This document shows, in pieces, positions 37,529 through 51,578 of a stretch of 64,000 bases of DNA (the stretch's first letter is position 1; each line of letters opens with the position of its first letter). The notes under the pieces were generated by a model, which ran no database searches, was not told the origin of the DNA, and saw only the letters and a program-made list of their open reading frames with translations. A program made the position numbers and the translations under genes. Source of the stretch: Crotophaga sulcirostris (Eukaryota > Chordata > Aves > Cuculiformes > Crotophagidae); NCBI GenBank assembly GCA_013397455.1, contig VYZB01000211.1, positions 1 through 64,000 of the forward strand. The letters are read 5' to 3'.

Positions 37529-40500
37529 CAGTAAAATTTCTCCAAGAAACCTTTGAGGTTTTTCACTAGCACTTTAAAAACAAAGTATTGAACATAATGT
37601 ATTATAATGTAAATTCTATCAAACACTGTGTCATTAACATTTAGGAATCTTGTTTGGTCAAGTCAATCCATCTATATATACAAATCTGATATTTGCCTTT
37701 TAAAAAATTTAACATGCATAAGTGCCCATAAATCAGTTATGACAATCATTGTTAAAACAATCAATAGTAAGGAATATGCATTAATTCAGATAATATTGAT
37801 AGCCACATGAACCTGCATCAGTCTTCTGTGAAACAAGAAAAATGAGACATCTTCTTAAAATCAATATTTTCCTTTTTATGTCATTCATTTGAAGAGTATC
37901 AATAATACATTACTTTATACCTTATGTGTTAGTGAATCTACTTCTAAATGTAGAGATATTTTGAAAAAATATTGAAGTGAGGCAAAACAAAAAAGTCGTC
38001 AAAGCAATGACCTTCTAAAAAGCTTGCATTCATCCACTGTATGGTGGGTATTCGTCTGAACTGAAATATGTATGGGCAGCATTACTGGTTGGATATATTA
38101 TTTATAACTCAGACCTCAATAACAGATGCTTGTACACTATATTTGTCCTGGAGTTGAACAGCAAGAGAACTCAGTATTGCCTTTATCTATCCTCAGACTT
38201 AAAAACCAGGAAGTTAGGCAGGTGTGCAGACCAAAGTAGAAATACAAGATGTGGAATTACAACATCCATTCATCACAAAAGAAACATTTTAATTGGTTAT
38301 ATGTGGAAAATATCTACTTGACAGTCAGTTTCTCACTTTTCACATAAGTGCTTTGCTGCTTGGATGCCTAATCTTGTTTAGTATAGGGAAAGTAATTTGA
38401 CATGAAAGTACCTAGATGGCTGCCGAAAATTAATTGCCAATTAAAAAAGAAAAATGTTTGTGCTACTCTATAAACAAGCCAACATATAAACCTTTCAGTC
38501 TTGTTGCTTTATTTATGTCTTTGTAGATCTGGTTTCAAGCTATTTGCATACAATTTACAAATTCATATTATAATTCTCCAGTATATTTATGATTTTATAG
38601 TTGTATATATTTTACCTCTATGAAAAATATTTATTTCTTTATGCTTCTTTTGCTTATTATTTAACAAAAACATTTCATTACAATTGATAGTTTATGTCTC
38701 TTCCTTAGAATGAGGCTTTTTTATTTGTAGGGCTCAAAGAGAGAGGTTTATTTCTCCCTCACAGTTAAAAAAAATAGCCAAATCTCAAAACGATGAACTC
38801 TGCCTCTAACTTTCCATAGCTTCCTCAGTCTGCTTTCAAGTGAGGATGAATACCCCAATGATTCAAAGTATAAAGGTTAATCTGAGTGGAAAATGAAGGC
38901 TTTAACAGGATTGTAAAGCTTAAGGACTCCTTTCAGCAGTAAAGAGACTTTTGAAAGTGGCTGAGCCATGGAAGTTTCATGAGCACCATGGAATAGCCCC
39001 CTTAGATCTAAAATACTATTCAAATGGCATAGCTGGCTGAACCCATCGGTAGAAATGAATGTTGACTTCCATTTTCTTCTTTCTTTTTCTCCTCACAAAA
39101 TTAACTTTCTACACGTCAAGTAGATAGAATCAATACTGTGTCCACATGAACAATTATGTGTAGGATAGAGAACTAAATATCATAAATTTAAGGTAGTAAT
39201 ACAAAATTAATAGAATTTCTAAGCTTGTGTGAGTTTTAAACAGCAACATAACTATATCTCTTTTGCATTTAAAAAGTTGTTTTGTTTTTTAAGTTGAAAT
39301 ATATTCCCATATGAATGAATTTCAGTCATTTTTACCTTCCAGTAATAGAGAACTAGGAATAACTATTGTTGTTTGAAGCTATTACTCCTATATCAACCCT
39401 TTCATTCAGTCTGCAAGCCCAAATGAGTACGGCAAGCCAAGGCTCATTTGCCAAAGCCAATCAAAAAGCCAGATTTTAATGGACGACAGGGAAAAAATTA
39501 AAAAAAACAAGCAAACAAACAAAAAGCCCCAACAACAAAGCCATAAAGATTTCAAAAGCAAGTTTGTAAAAAAAGCCATTGTGAATCTTTTGGCAAAATA
39601 TGAATCCAAGATATGTCATCCACAGATCTAACAAGAATGAAAGACTGACTACAAAAATTTGTAAAGGTTTTCTAGGTTAAAGCTATCCTATAAAAAACTT
39701 CTGTGCACATTTACACATTGCTTAGTTTCCTCACAAAACCTACAGTTCCTTGCAAAACATCAATAGCATGTAGAAAATATGTGATACCAGAGAAATCAGA
39801 AAAAGTGACAAGTCAGTTGTCAAAATCTTGCAGATATAATTAAAGAAATAGAGACCTGCATGATCTTTAATAGGTGACTGATTTGGTTGAGTGTAAGGGA
39901 TAAGCACAGTGATATTTATGTGTAATATTCCATTAATTAAATTTTGCACTCAAATTTTTATGTGACTTCCTCAGTTGACTGTAAGACAAGATTTGAAATT
40001 TTGCATTTTTTCCTCCTTAAATTAGATACAGGTGGGTAAGACCTGCTGTTCTTTACTATATCACAAGATCTTCACATTATTTATCATAAGACACATAAAA
40101 ATGCTTGTGGGATAGCAAGAGGCGAAACACAAACTCCTTGTTCCTTCATTTCAGGTATCTACTGCAGCTTTTGTCATTCCTTCAAGTCAACAGGATAGTC
40201 AGGTAGCTATAGCTGCAAGTAGGAATGGCATGTGAAAAAGATTATCTTCTCCATGATAATCCCTACTGCTGAGGGCATTATTAGGTTGCTTTGCAATTTT
40301 GTGGTCTTTTTGGACTCCTTAGTCATGTGAGGACTTGAATCAACCATTGCAATAAAAAACAGATCTAGACACAAGATTTAGACTTAATTATTTTACATCC
40401 CCTCTAGCAGCTGAGGCACATATTCTGAAAAGCTCCAATTGCTTCAAGTAAACACCAGAATTTTCTTAGCTATGTAGGTCACCAGAAACCCATCACTTGC

Positions 40501-42260
40501 TCTTAACTAACTACAGAAAGCAATTCAAAGCCCTCTGTGACTGACCTGCTTAAGACATCATGCCTTTCCATGGCCCATGATACTCTGTTAGGTTGCTTTC
40601 CACTGGAAAATAAGATAGTATATTGCAGAGGAAATCTTGTGACACGAGTGAATCTTTCCTTGAAGGGGAATTCAGTGATAAATGACACCTGTGAACTCAC
40701 ACACTACTTAGGACTTTGCTATTTTTCACTCAAAACTTTTTTTCTTTTATTTTACTTTTTAAGTAAGAATATATCCATCCTCAGTTGTACTTATACAAAC
40801 AAATGAATAAAAGAGATAACAAACAAAAAAATCCTGCCAATGGTAAATATGACCCTTTCCTATGATGAAAGAGAAGCAAGACAAAGACAGCTTTGTTGTC
40901 ACATAAGTATTTAATAGGGACATTGACATACCTTGATATACGCCATTTTAGTAAAAAAGAAAAAGGTCAAATAAACGTCATCTAAATAATTTGCAAAGTC
41001 AACTCCAAAACTTAATTTTAAGTCACACAAAAGTCCTTATTCTTTTGAAATCATCATTACTGTACTTATTCACAGAGATAATAAAGTTGCAAGCAGATAA
41101 CTACCAGTAACATTTAGCACATCTATTTCTATTTATGGTTGAAAGAAGAAACCGTAAAAACACGTGCATTTTTTTTAATTGTTAGTATTTGGTTTTGTCA
41201 AAAACATTATTGTTTGTTAAATGTTTATAGCTGAGACACAGACTATCATCTGTTCTATTCTCACATTCTTGTGTTTGCATCTCCAGGTACATTTATAATT
41301 CTCCATTAACTGTGTTGAGCATTTCAATACCTTTCTATATCGGGTTATATTCTTAAAAAAAAAGTCATCGGCAGAGCAGAAAGCTTTCAGTTTTTAAGTA
41401 TTTGGTGATCAAATTCCTTAAACATAATCGTGATGCGTGATATATAAGCAGATCAACATAAGCATCACGCTTACAGCAATGTTTTTGAAAGACAGTTCCA
41501 CTGAAGAAATTATTTTTCCGATTGTGTCAAATCAAAATTGGGCCAACATCATTTTACCCCTTCACATTTCAATCTTCTATGGTTCTTGTCACATTACATA
41601 TTGAAAACCAAAATAATAATTTAGCAGAGACTGCTGTATTCAGCCTTTCAAAGAAAACAGAATTCCAACTAGGATAAAGCAACATAAATAAATTTTAAAA
41701 TAGAAATATATACTTGAAAAGTACGACCAAAAGTATGATCAATAATAATAGAGATGTTTTGATTTGACATGACGGGACTGATTCTTACTTTCCTTGCTGG
41801 CTGTGGTTAGTAATAGGAAAATACAGATGGTCCTTCCACTTACCTTTCTAGTCGAACAATGACTGTTTTTCAAGTAAATAAACATGCGTTGTTCCACACC
41901 AGCTACCAGGATTACCAGCAGCAAAGGTGAAACAGTTAGTATCTGAATGTTTTTGAACTTTTAATTCATTCCTGAAGTTTTTTACAAAGGAGGAAAAGAA
42001 ATCTCAAAGTCTTACTCAAATAAAAAAAGAACGAAATGCCTTGTGACCACGGAGAAATAATCGTCAGGTTTGGGAAATTCCCATCACAGTGTTCACACAT
42101 ATGTTTTAGACTTTCCATTTGCCATGCTTCCTAACTTGTGATCCCCACCAGAAACAATATTTTGAAGGGAGATAATTCATGCTTGTTTGTGTCTAAAATA
42201 TGCCGACAAGAGAATCCAGGAACTGTCTATTTTAAGAATAGATTTACTGAAACATAGACA
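37529..42260. other. AT-rich unique DNA, no gene seen
   Basis: No gene recognised. Contains small A-rich runs (for example 39498-39525 with CAAA units) and short open frames only. Confidence 0.5.
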
Positions 42261-42286
42261 TCTTTTTTTTTTTTTTCCTTTTTCCC
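42261..42286. repeat. Poly-T tract
   Basis: Sixteen consecutive-type pyrimidines dominated by T, followed by CCTTTTTCCC. It could be a worn poly(A) tail of a minus-strand retroposon, but no body is visible, so I keep it as low-complexity sequence. Confidence 0.75.
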
Positions 42287-44250
42287 TAAGAAATTGTGAC
42301 CTGGTAAATAAGGTAGAGATCGAGGTATTGTTTCTACTTTTATCACAACTTTCAAACAAGCCACTTAGTGTCTATGTCTCAGTTAAACAGTCACTGAGAA
42401 ATGGTATTGGTATACTCCATAGGTCTTCTCCACTAAACCCTAGTAAAGAAGGACCCTAACATACAGAAAATTGATACAGCTGAACAGTAAAGGATTTTAA
42501 CAAATATTTAGAAATTTCAGTTTATATTTTTAATAAGAAAGAGGGGGAAAAAAAGGCGAAATCCTGTTTAACAAAATCTCTGTTTTAAAGTGTAAATTCA
42601 GGGAGCTCAAACAATATAATGCAGCAGAATTATTCATACAAGCTTTAAGAAAATTCCTTCCTAGGAGCAGTATAGCTACACTGGTGCAGAGCTGCACGTA
42701 GCCTTATTACTAGTACTGAGCTGCGCAGTTTGTGAGTTTAGGCCTAACTCCATCTCCACCACTATACTGTTCCTCCTGGTCCCAAATTTGGTTGTTCATA
42801 GTTGATGGCAGCAATTCCAACACTGCTTTGGGTTGTGCGTACAATTGTAATCGTAGAAACATACTGATTGTCTAAAGTTCTCCCTCACACTGAAAAATGA
42901 AACTTCTGACAATATCTGTTAGACAGCATTGGCTGTCATGACTACATCAATGCTTCTCTTAAAAAAAAAGCAGCACATGGTTGTTTTAATAGGCAGAGGT
43001 GAAATCCAAGTCATTATATAACTTTTTTTTGCAGAGCAGTTTGACTTTGTTCTAGAAAGTAATGTGACCAAAGTGATAAAAACCCACTAGTTTTAATGAG
43101 CTGTCTCAATAGTATTCATCAAAAAGCAAGTACAGGATTCATCAAAATCAGACATGTTTATTTGTGTAAGCTGTGGTATTAAGTGGAGCACTTCATGCCT
43201 TAGTACAGTGCTGATGAGAAATTGTAAAATAGAAATGCATTTCAAATGCGAAATGTCTGAAGTGAAAAGTCCCAGCTCAGGTGTAAGGTGCAATTTGGAA
43301 CACTATTTTACATTTAATCTATATAACATTCTTACATATTGTCTGTCTCTCACATTGTTATTCACTCTTCTCTAATTAAGCAGCTTTTCCTATCACTGTA
43401 CCAAATATGACTTGTGAGATAAGGAATCTTTATGTGTCATATTGGTCACTTGTAAAGTAAATGCACATGTTGTTCCCTTATGAGTTATTTATAGTTTGAA
43501 ATCCAATAATTCTAAAATATAGCCTCCTTATCTCTAATAAGAGGCATTGAAGATGTGCTTTTTCCACATACTAATTTAACTGTAGAGAACTTCCTGATAG
43601 TTCTTCAACACATTTTGGAGAAGATATATAAAAAACTCCAGGGACTAAACAAAAATTTTACTGAAACTATTGATGACCAACTGTTTTGGTATTAAAATTT
43701 TCCCCATGCTGTATGTCTCAATCACGTGGCACCTGGACTTGGTTTAATAAGATCTCAGAGCTCTTACAACAGGTCACGAGGCCATGATAATATTGCCTTG
43801 ACAGCTGAAGCATTCACTTCTATCTCAGTTTCCACAGACAAGTTTCCGGCAGAGTTGCCCAAGACTATGCCTGATGAACACGTTAAGGTCATTTCTTAAA
43901 AAGAAAATGGAATGATATTGTCATTCTCACAGCCCCTCCATTAGAAATGTTAATAATTTTACGAGTGCAATCACTAGCTAGAGAATAGATGCAATTTTTG
44001 TAAGCTATTTATTTGATACTGCCTATGTTTGAGTCCTTCCTCTGTACTTTTAGAGTTATCATTCAGCAGTGTTCATCTCTTTTGTTGTAAATATCCATTT
44101 CGCTTCTTCATATTTATTTGAAATATTATTAAATTATTTTATACTGAGTGTAAGTAGGATAAACAGTGCATTCTTCCTTTTCACTGTATATTATAAGATC
44201 CTCTGCAGAAAAAGGAGTGTTCACAACAGATGAGAAATATGTAAACCTCT
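42287..44250. other. AT-rich unique DNA, no gene seen
   Basis: No gene recognised. The part at 42660-42860 is somewhat less AT-rich (GCTGCACGTAG, CTGCGCAG) but matches no family I know. Confidence 0.45.
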
Positions 44251-44335
44251 TCAGGCAGAAAGGAGCTGAATCCAGGATTCTTATACTCTGCAGGAGAAAT
44301 TTAACTACTGAACTCTTGGATAAAAAGAGAAAGCT
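44251..44335 (-). repeat. tRNA-derived ancient SINE head (MIR/CORE-like)
   Basis: The plus strand reads GGAGCTGAATCCAGGATTCT, then TATACTCTGCAGGAGAAATT, then TAACTACTGAACTCTTGG. This parallels the reversed amniote SINE head pattern 'gacttgaacccaggtctcctatatcccaggtgagtgccctaaccactgggct', with the B box near 44258-44268 and the A box near 44312-44326 on the minus strand. It is worn and has no visible core or tail. It explains the short plus-strand frame in this place. Confidence 0.5.
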
Positions 44336-47300
44336 TATTATCCATTAAAAAATTAAATTAATCTCCTAATATCACAAGATAACTGAGGAAAAAAAACCTA
44401 TTTGCAAGTGCTTAGGCTTTAGAGAAGGCAAAATTTCATTTGTGGACACTTTCTTCTGAAAATATCTTACTCGTTATCTAAAAAGACAGAAGTGTTACTC
44501 AGTCTTCCAGTTTCTTGCCATCCTTCTGTTCATCATCTCTTACCATAAGTTGTATAAAGATACTAATTAGAGTTGTTTATTTAGATATTGTAGCTAGGTG
44601 CCACAAATCTGATTTTTTTCTTACCTAGATACTTCCTTTTAAACACGCAAAAAACGTACCAGAGTTGATCCAGTCACTCCAAATGATAATTTCTCATCAG
44701 TACTTGCAATCAATAAAAGTAGAGCAAGTACAAAGATTTAAACTTACCTAAACATAACTGTTAAAGTAGAAGGGCTATTACCAATATTTTGGATTCAGTC
44801 AACAGTGACATATTATCCTTCCTCATAAACTTTGATAATTGTGTTTCAATCAGTATGCTGTTTCTCCGAGGTATAAAGGGCATTATGAGCTCTGTTAGAA
44901 TGGCTTGTTGGCTGTTCTGTACCCTCACTTAAAGTCTGCAAGATTTATATGAAGTGCAGCCGTATAACCTTCATCTCTGATCTTGTCAGGTATTACAAGA
45001 TAAACAGGATGAAAGATGGTCAATACCTGAATGGCAGACTCCAAGAAAAGAGGAGGGGAAAAAAAAGACTGCTGAAGGGAGTACTGTTCGTCACCCTCTG
45101 CATATCAAACTTCTCTGTGAGTCAGTACTTAAGCAGCATTGCAGCATTTTTTTCAGGACAGTTGATATTAAGTATATTGCTCAAAACTGAGGGAGAATGA
45201 AATAACTGGATCTTAGATCTACATTTTGATCTTCATAGTTAGGTAAATAAAACAGGTGATTTTCAAAATGCCTTATGAAGCTCCCATAGGGCATGTCCTG
45301 TGGGGAGTAATAATAGTGACTAGACCCTGTTACGGTTTTGAAAAAAAAGTCATTCCCTTTATTTAGATGCCTACTTACAGAAGTAAGGAACAATCTTTAT
45401 ACTCCTACTCAAAAAATTCTCATCCTCAAAGCCCTATTAGGTAGAATTTCCAAGACAATTTAAGTCTTTCTAACTGCAGGATGGTGATGAAAATCTTTCT
45501 GTCTTCCTTCACCCCAGCCACCTTCTGGAACATCCCTCTTCCCTTTGTGGGTGTTCTAGAAATTGAGCTGAGCTGAGTCAAATAATGGAAAACTGGAGCT
45601 GTCAAATGGAAAATAGACGGGTATGTCCTGGATGAGGTGGAAGTAATAGCAGAGCTTCCCTCAGTTATACAGACCTTTTTTTGCTGTAGCACAGACTAAT
45701 AGCTTGAGTGAATTTTAAAACTGCATGTTAAGTCCCTTGAGTGTCATGGAAAACGAATATATTACCAAATGTGGTCATGAAAAATCAAAATTTATTTGTT
45801 TTTTCTTAATCTAGTATGTGATCATTTTTGTTCTAAATTAATTAAAATTGGTTTATATTGTTAATTCATGACTGATTCGTCAATCCAAAATATTAGCTTT
45901 ACTATATTAAAATTGATAGAACGTGTTATTATCTAATGCTCTGCATAAGTCATGTTTTCAGAAAACAAGCATTTTAATCCAAATGTATAAGGGAAATTTA
46001 GGAATTAATACGCTTAGGAGGAGAATTACAAGATGGTCAAAACTGTGTTCATTTTCAAAGAATATTACATTTCTGTGTCTCTGAGCAAGACGTAAGTCAA
46101 ACAGAAAAACACTCCTTTACTCTCAGCTCTAAGCTTGCTTAGCTCTCACTCAGAGCTTTCTATGTTATACAGTATTCTCTGGCAAACTTCTAACACTTCT
46201 GCATTTGCTAATTCTCCCATGTTTTCTCCTGTGTGGATTCCTGTCTGTATCCATGTATATTTGTTTTGAAATCTAATAGTATTCCTCAGCTTTAGGTCAG
46301 AGAAAGTATTGTTTTAGCCTTCTGATGTTATAAATGAACCTATCTTTCAAATTTCTTCCTGAAGTGAAATGTTATTCATAGTAATCTATATAATACATAA
46401 TAATATTCGTTCTCTATCTCTTGTTTGCACCTTAAACAACTAATATCATCCACAAATAAAAGTAATAATAATTTAAGGGAAGAAAAACAAAATAAAAAGC
46501 TATTTGGACTAAATTGGGGCCAGTACAGAGTTTAGGATTATAAAGAAGAAGTAGTGTTCTAGTATTCTTCTAATTGATTGTTATTCTCTTCAGTAAATTT
46601 TTAAAAATATATTTGTTTTCATCAAAATTGTCCAGCTTCTTGTTTTTATTGATGAATGTGTCTTTACTCTGTGCAATCCTAAATTTAGTTAATATTTCCT
46701 GCTAATATGGGCAACATTGGGCATGTTCCATAAAGAATTTGCAACTGTTGTTTTTAGTTTCCAGGCATACTTGACTGGAGGGGGAGAGATACACAATGTC
46801 CTGATAACTTTGCTTCACATCTATCATAATTAATCTAGTTTGTAAGTATACATAAAATTCAGAATTCAGGAGGAATTTCAACATCAGAGAAACATATTTT
46901 ATCACTACTAACAAGGCCCTGTGCCCTTGCAAAATATATACAGTCCCAAGGTCATAAAAGGGTAGAACTTAGAGCCCAGATAAGGATTTAACTGGGGAGG
47001 AATTTTGTGTCTTTGGGGCTGCTAGCTCTTCTACACATGACAAAATATTTCTGGGGAGATTTTAGTTCTATTTTTCTAAGAGTGAATCTTCAAAATTAAA
47101 AAAAATAAAGGTTCCTGGCAAACTATATAAAATGACCCCTCCATTGGAAAACCTAACACAAATAATATGATCAATTGCATTCAAGTGATAGATACATGAC
47201 ATATAGTAGTTATCTTCAAAAGCACTATATCTGCATTCTGATCAATCTTTTGATTTATGTGATCATGTCTAAGGAAGGCCCATACATAATTCTGGGGATG

Positions 47301-50300
47301 GCTCTCCACAGTGAAAGTTAAAAGCAAACAGCAAGAAAAACAAAGCCCTTGCAATTGAGCAGGTGAGTATAGAAACTTCTAGAGGAATTACAAACAAAAA
47401 ATCTGTCAAGGTAAGCAAAGATGCTACCAATTACAAGGGAATTAATCTGCTGGGAGTGAAAGGTTATAAAGTCAATGTGATGACAGACCTACCTTAGTGT
47501 TATATCAACATTCTCAACAAATCTTTGTGACGTGAGGCATAATCTTCAGGAGGACAACAAACCCAATAACTTCCCAATGACTGAAAGCTTCACTTTATTT
47601 CATGAACAGTTTGCAATCATATAGTAAAATTAGATATGCCTGAAAACAGGTTTTAAAAAAATCAAGCCTTTTGGTGCTAGTTAAATTAATCCAGATGCTT
47701 CAATTATTAAATTGCATCAAGAAACCATGATGAAACATTTTCTCTGATCTCAGAAACTGATCTCCAAACTCAGTATATAATTTACTATCTTTTTTTTCTG
47801 TGGAGAAATTTTGTGGTGACCTGTTATAATTTACTGATCTGATTACACAAAGCTTAACAAAGGAGAGACTGTCATCTCTTAGGTGTTTGGGCTTTTTTGT
47901 GAGTTATATCCCAATCCTATATTTTGTTTTGTTTCTTCCATTTTATTGACAGAAATCTCTTTTCTGCAGACATTTCCTTGGCCTCTGCCATATTGATCGC
48001 TGCTGTTGAGGGAGAATGAGTCTTCTGATTGCACTCCACTTGAAAGACTTTTAAGGCAGAACAAACCTGGAGATGCTAAACAGGTCACTGGACAGTCCTT
48101 CATAAATATTCAGAAGAAACAAACATTGTGAAAGACACTAATGCTGATAGAATTCACAGATATGCTAAGTAAAAATAAAGTATTTCCTGCAGAGAGCTCC
48201 TGTAGGGATTATACGGCCTTTTGCTTTAATGAAGTTACAATTCTGACTAACGGCAAATGATGTTAACATTTCCTTTTCAATATCAAGGAAGAGTTTTATT
48301 GTTTAAAAAAATGAGAGGGTAAAAAAAAAAGGAATTCTAGGCCTAATTACAAGCATTTATAAGCATTCTTAGGAAAAGGATGCTTTCCTTACAAAGACAA
48401 TTTCCATCCAAAGTTTAGAAACGAGCCTTTAGTTATAAGACATAATATTAGCAATACAAGGGAGTAAACTTGTTTATCACTTTCACTGCTACCTGAATGA
48501 TAGCAAAAACATAGGTAAAAATACAAACAAACTTTCTCTTGTCAAATAATTTTATAGGGATCAGTGGAAACACTCTAGCTTTTCTATTGGATTATTTGAT
48601 GAGCAGCACAATGCATACTGAGGATTTTATTCTCTATTAAATGTTACAGATTAGTTTTTTAAAAAAAGCTCAAATGGAAGAATGGTTTCCTGTCTAAATG
48701 TCTGTATCCTTTTTGTAAAACTGTGCTTATTTTACTTCTAGTCACCGTATCACACTGCTAATATTCTTTTCATTTTCAACTAAGAGAGTCCTTCTAGCCT
48801 TTATCCACAGTTCTGGTACCAAGCTGAGAGAATAGTCCTCAGTCTTTACTCAGAGTATCACTCACTGGATTGAAAAAAAAATATATATATACATATTTAA
48901 ACACAGTAAGCTAGAGGCCTGACCTTGCACTATATGTAACTTGAATATTTTCAATGAGGCTACTCAACAACCATCAAAGCGGAACACAAACAAGGATCAC
49001 AGAAATCTACGCTCTGAAAAAGGCCCTCAGTCTTTCTGCTAAAAATACTTTCCTATTTAAAACTTCCACCCTTTTAACTGTGCTTAAGTAACAGTGAAAA
49101 CTAATTGTCTTTATTTCATTTGACAGTTTTTTTACATAGGCCGCTATGAAAAGACATATACTGAAAGTTATATCGAATAAGTAAGAATTTTCCTGGGGGA
49201 GAAAAAAATTTGAGGATTTATGGGTGTGCACACAGACACATGAACTAACCAGTCTAATAGCAATGAATCAGACAAGGACAAGAGGGTGTTAGATTCTGTC
49301 AACCACCAGAAAGCGTCTACTCAAGTGTGCAAATGTGCTATATGTTTTAGTTGACATATTGCAGGAGCTATAGATTTCAGGAATTAACTCTTGCTAATGC
49401 CTACATTTTCCTCTCTACACAATATATTTTACAGCCACCTTTTTGCTTTCTGTTTACTTTATGCAAAACTTCTAAATGTCTAAGTTAGGTAAGATAAATC
49501 ATACCATCGTATAGGTTAATGATTGTTGTACTTAAAGTTTAGGCTAATTTATTTCTATTTGCTAACTAGGAATATATGTCTTGCCTATTCACATCTATTT
49601 AGGCAGTTACACTGTCCAGTAAATATTTAATCAGTCTTCTAATTTTATTTTATTTTATTTCTTTTTTTAATATGCTGAGAAATATTGGGAAAGTTTCATT
49701 CACTTACAAATTACAGCTACTAAATTAGAATGAAAATATAATTAAATTAAACATCTTTAAAATGCCATTTTTAGATGTATTTTGTTACTTAAGTTAAACT
49801 GTTAACTGTGCTCCAAAAATAACAATAAAAGCATGATTAATTTTGCCTTGAAAACTAATTAATTTATTAGGTAAAACAAAGTGTTATCTATGTTTCAGGA
49901 GTTGAATGGTTTTCTCCATGTAATACCTCTCAACATACACAGCTTCTTCTTTTTTTTCCCCCTTCATAGAACAGAATTGTAAAAAACACTCCTACCTCTT
50001 TAATTTCCTATCAGTTTCTCATAAAACTTGCAAGGAAGTAAATATTTTCTTCACTTGAAGAAAGGAACTGGTCTTAAAATTTAGTTAAATACTCCTACAC
50101 ACTGTTTCTAAGTACTTAGTATCTTCCATCATCTTAGTAGACTAGCAGGAGTAATTTTTTTTCTTCATTTAAATTACTTTTACTGCTTGTTGTTCAGTTA
50201 GGGAAAAAAAAACACTTGCTGTCATAACTTCTGATTTAATTTTAAATGGATTTATATTGATTTTTAAAATAATATACATAAAAATCATTATAGGTATATT

Positions 50301-50451
50301 TGAGCCCGCCTTGGTGCAGGAGGATGGACCAACCAATCTCTAAACCTTTTTCAATCACACATTCCAGTGAACTGATTAACAAAACTATTTGCAGTGTATT
50401 TTACAAAGTTAGGTGTGTACATATGTACTCATACATATTGTATATAACATA
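44336..50451. other. AT-rich unique DNA, no gene seen
   Basis: No gene recognised. Minor features are an A/TA run near 48869-48895 and a TTTTA run at about 49643-49671. Confidence 0.5.
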
Positions 50452-50605
50452 AATTACTTATTGATTTACTTATTGATTTTTTTTACTTTACTTATTGTTT
50501 ACTTCTTTACTTATTTACAGTTTACTTATTTACTTATTATTTTTTATTGATTGATTGCTTATTGATATAGTATAATATAAATCACTTATTGCATAAGAAA
50601 TAATT
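50452..50605. repeat. Degenerate (TTTACTTATTGA)n minisatellite
   Basis: TTACTTATTGA/TTTACTTATT words recur about a dozen times over some 150 bases with T-run and GATT interruptions, ending in TTGATTGATTGCTTATTGAT and ATCACTTATTGC. Copies differ enough to show an old array. The stretch is almost free of G and C and would melt easily. Confidence 0.75.
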
Positions 50606-51119
50606 AATAAATAAGTCAACATTTTTCGTGTAGTGGTTGGGTACCCTGTGACTGAAGTTAATCTGGCAAGAAACAACAGTATGAAAACGAGGAAATAATT
50701 TTAAATAAATCCAGATTCTAATTGTCATTACAATTGCATGTGCACAGGTAAACTTAGTAATTTTTGTCTTCAAAGTGACTGATATTTATTAATAAACCCA
50801 GACATTGCTTAAAATTTGTAAATGTCCAAATAACATTTCCTGATTTTCATCTTGATTTGTCTTTGACCTTTTTAATTATAAATGCCTATATACAGAGCTT
50901 GCAAAAAGAAAATACCTTTGAGGTGGGCAGTGAAACCTGATAATTAGGCAGTGGGTGTCCTGTGGCCTTCTGACATTCATGTAAACATCATTAGCCAGTT
51001 ATGTTTCTCCTTAACAGTCATATTGTTACTGTTGGACTCAATGCCAAACTAGGTATTTGCATTGATTTTTCTCTCACCATAATCTATTCAGAAGTAAAAC
51101 TTCAGAGAAATAAGGCACC
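50606..51119. other. AT-rich unique DNA, no gene seen
   Basis: Nothing identifiable between the minisatellite and the CR1 copy. Confidence 0.5.
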
Positions 51120-51578
51120 TCCATTCTAAAGTGAAGGTGGTCAACAGATCAATGGCCGGATGAAGAACAGTGACAAGTGGTGTCCCTCGGGTGTACTTAT
51201 TGAGACCAACACTAATATGCTTACCAACAACATAGACAGCGGGATCAAGTACACCCTCAGCAAGTTTGCAGATCATACCAAGCTCAGTGGTACAGCTGAC
51301 ATACCTGAAGGACTGGATACCATCCAGAGGAACCTGAACAAGCTTGAAAATGGGCCCATGTGAACCTCATGAGATTCGATAAGGCCAGGTGCAAGGTCCT
51401 GCACCTGGGTCATGGCAACCCCCACTATAAATACAGGCTGGAGAATGAAGGGATTGAGAGCAACTTGGACAGGGCTCTGAGCAACCTGGTCTAGTTGAAG
51501 ATGTTTCTGCTTATTGTAAAGGGGTTGGACTAGATGGTCTTTAAAGGCCCCTTCCAACCCAAACTATTCTAAAATAGG
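51120..51578 (+). mobile_element. CR1 retrotransposon, internally deleted copy
   Basis: A plus-strand CR1 that starts within ORF2 (GTGGTCAAC..AATGGCCGG, the family's VVVNGS region). It shows the remains of the GVPQG block out of frame, then in the frame from 51160 the block NIDSGIKYTLSKFADHTKLS. The catalytic FADD box is FADH here (residues 36-39, about 51265-51276), so the second catalytic Asp is lost. After the NLMRF..KCKVLHLG region (about 51365-51410) the sequence jumps near 51450-51465 straight to the 3' UTR (AGCAACCTGGTCTAGT..., 'ggttggactagatggtcttta', 'ccccttccaacccaaac'). The whole C-terminal third of ORF2 is therefore missing. It is non-functional. Confidence 0.93.

Noticed and set aside
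46930..46995. Possible MIR-like words (CCCAAGGTCATAAAAGGGTAG)
   Set aside because: The similarity is loose and the motif order could not be confirmed.
51273..51557. 94-codon minus-strand frame
   Set aside because: Antisense shadow of the plus-strand CR1 copy.
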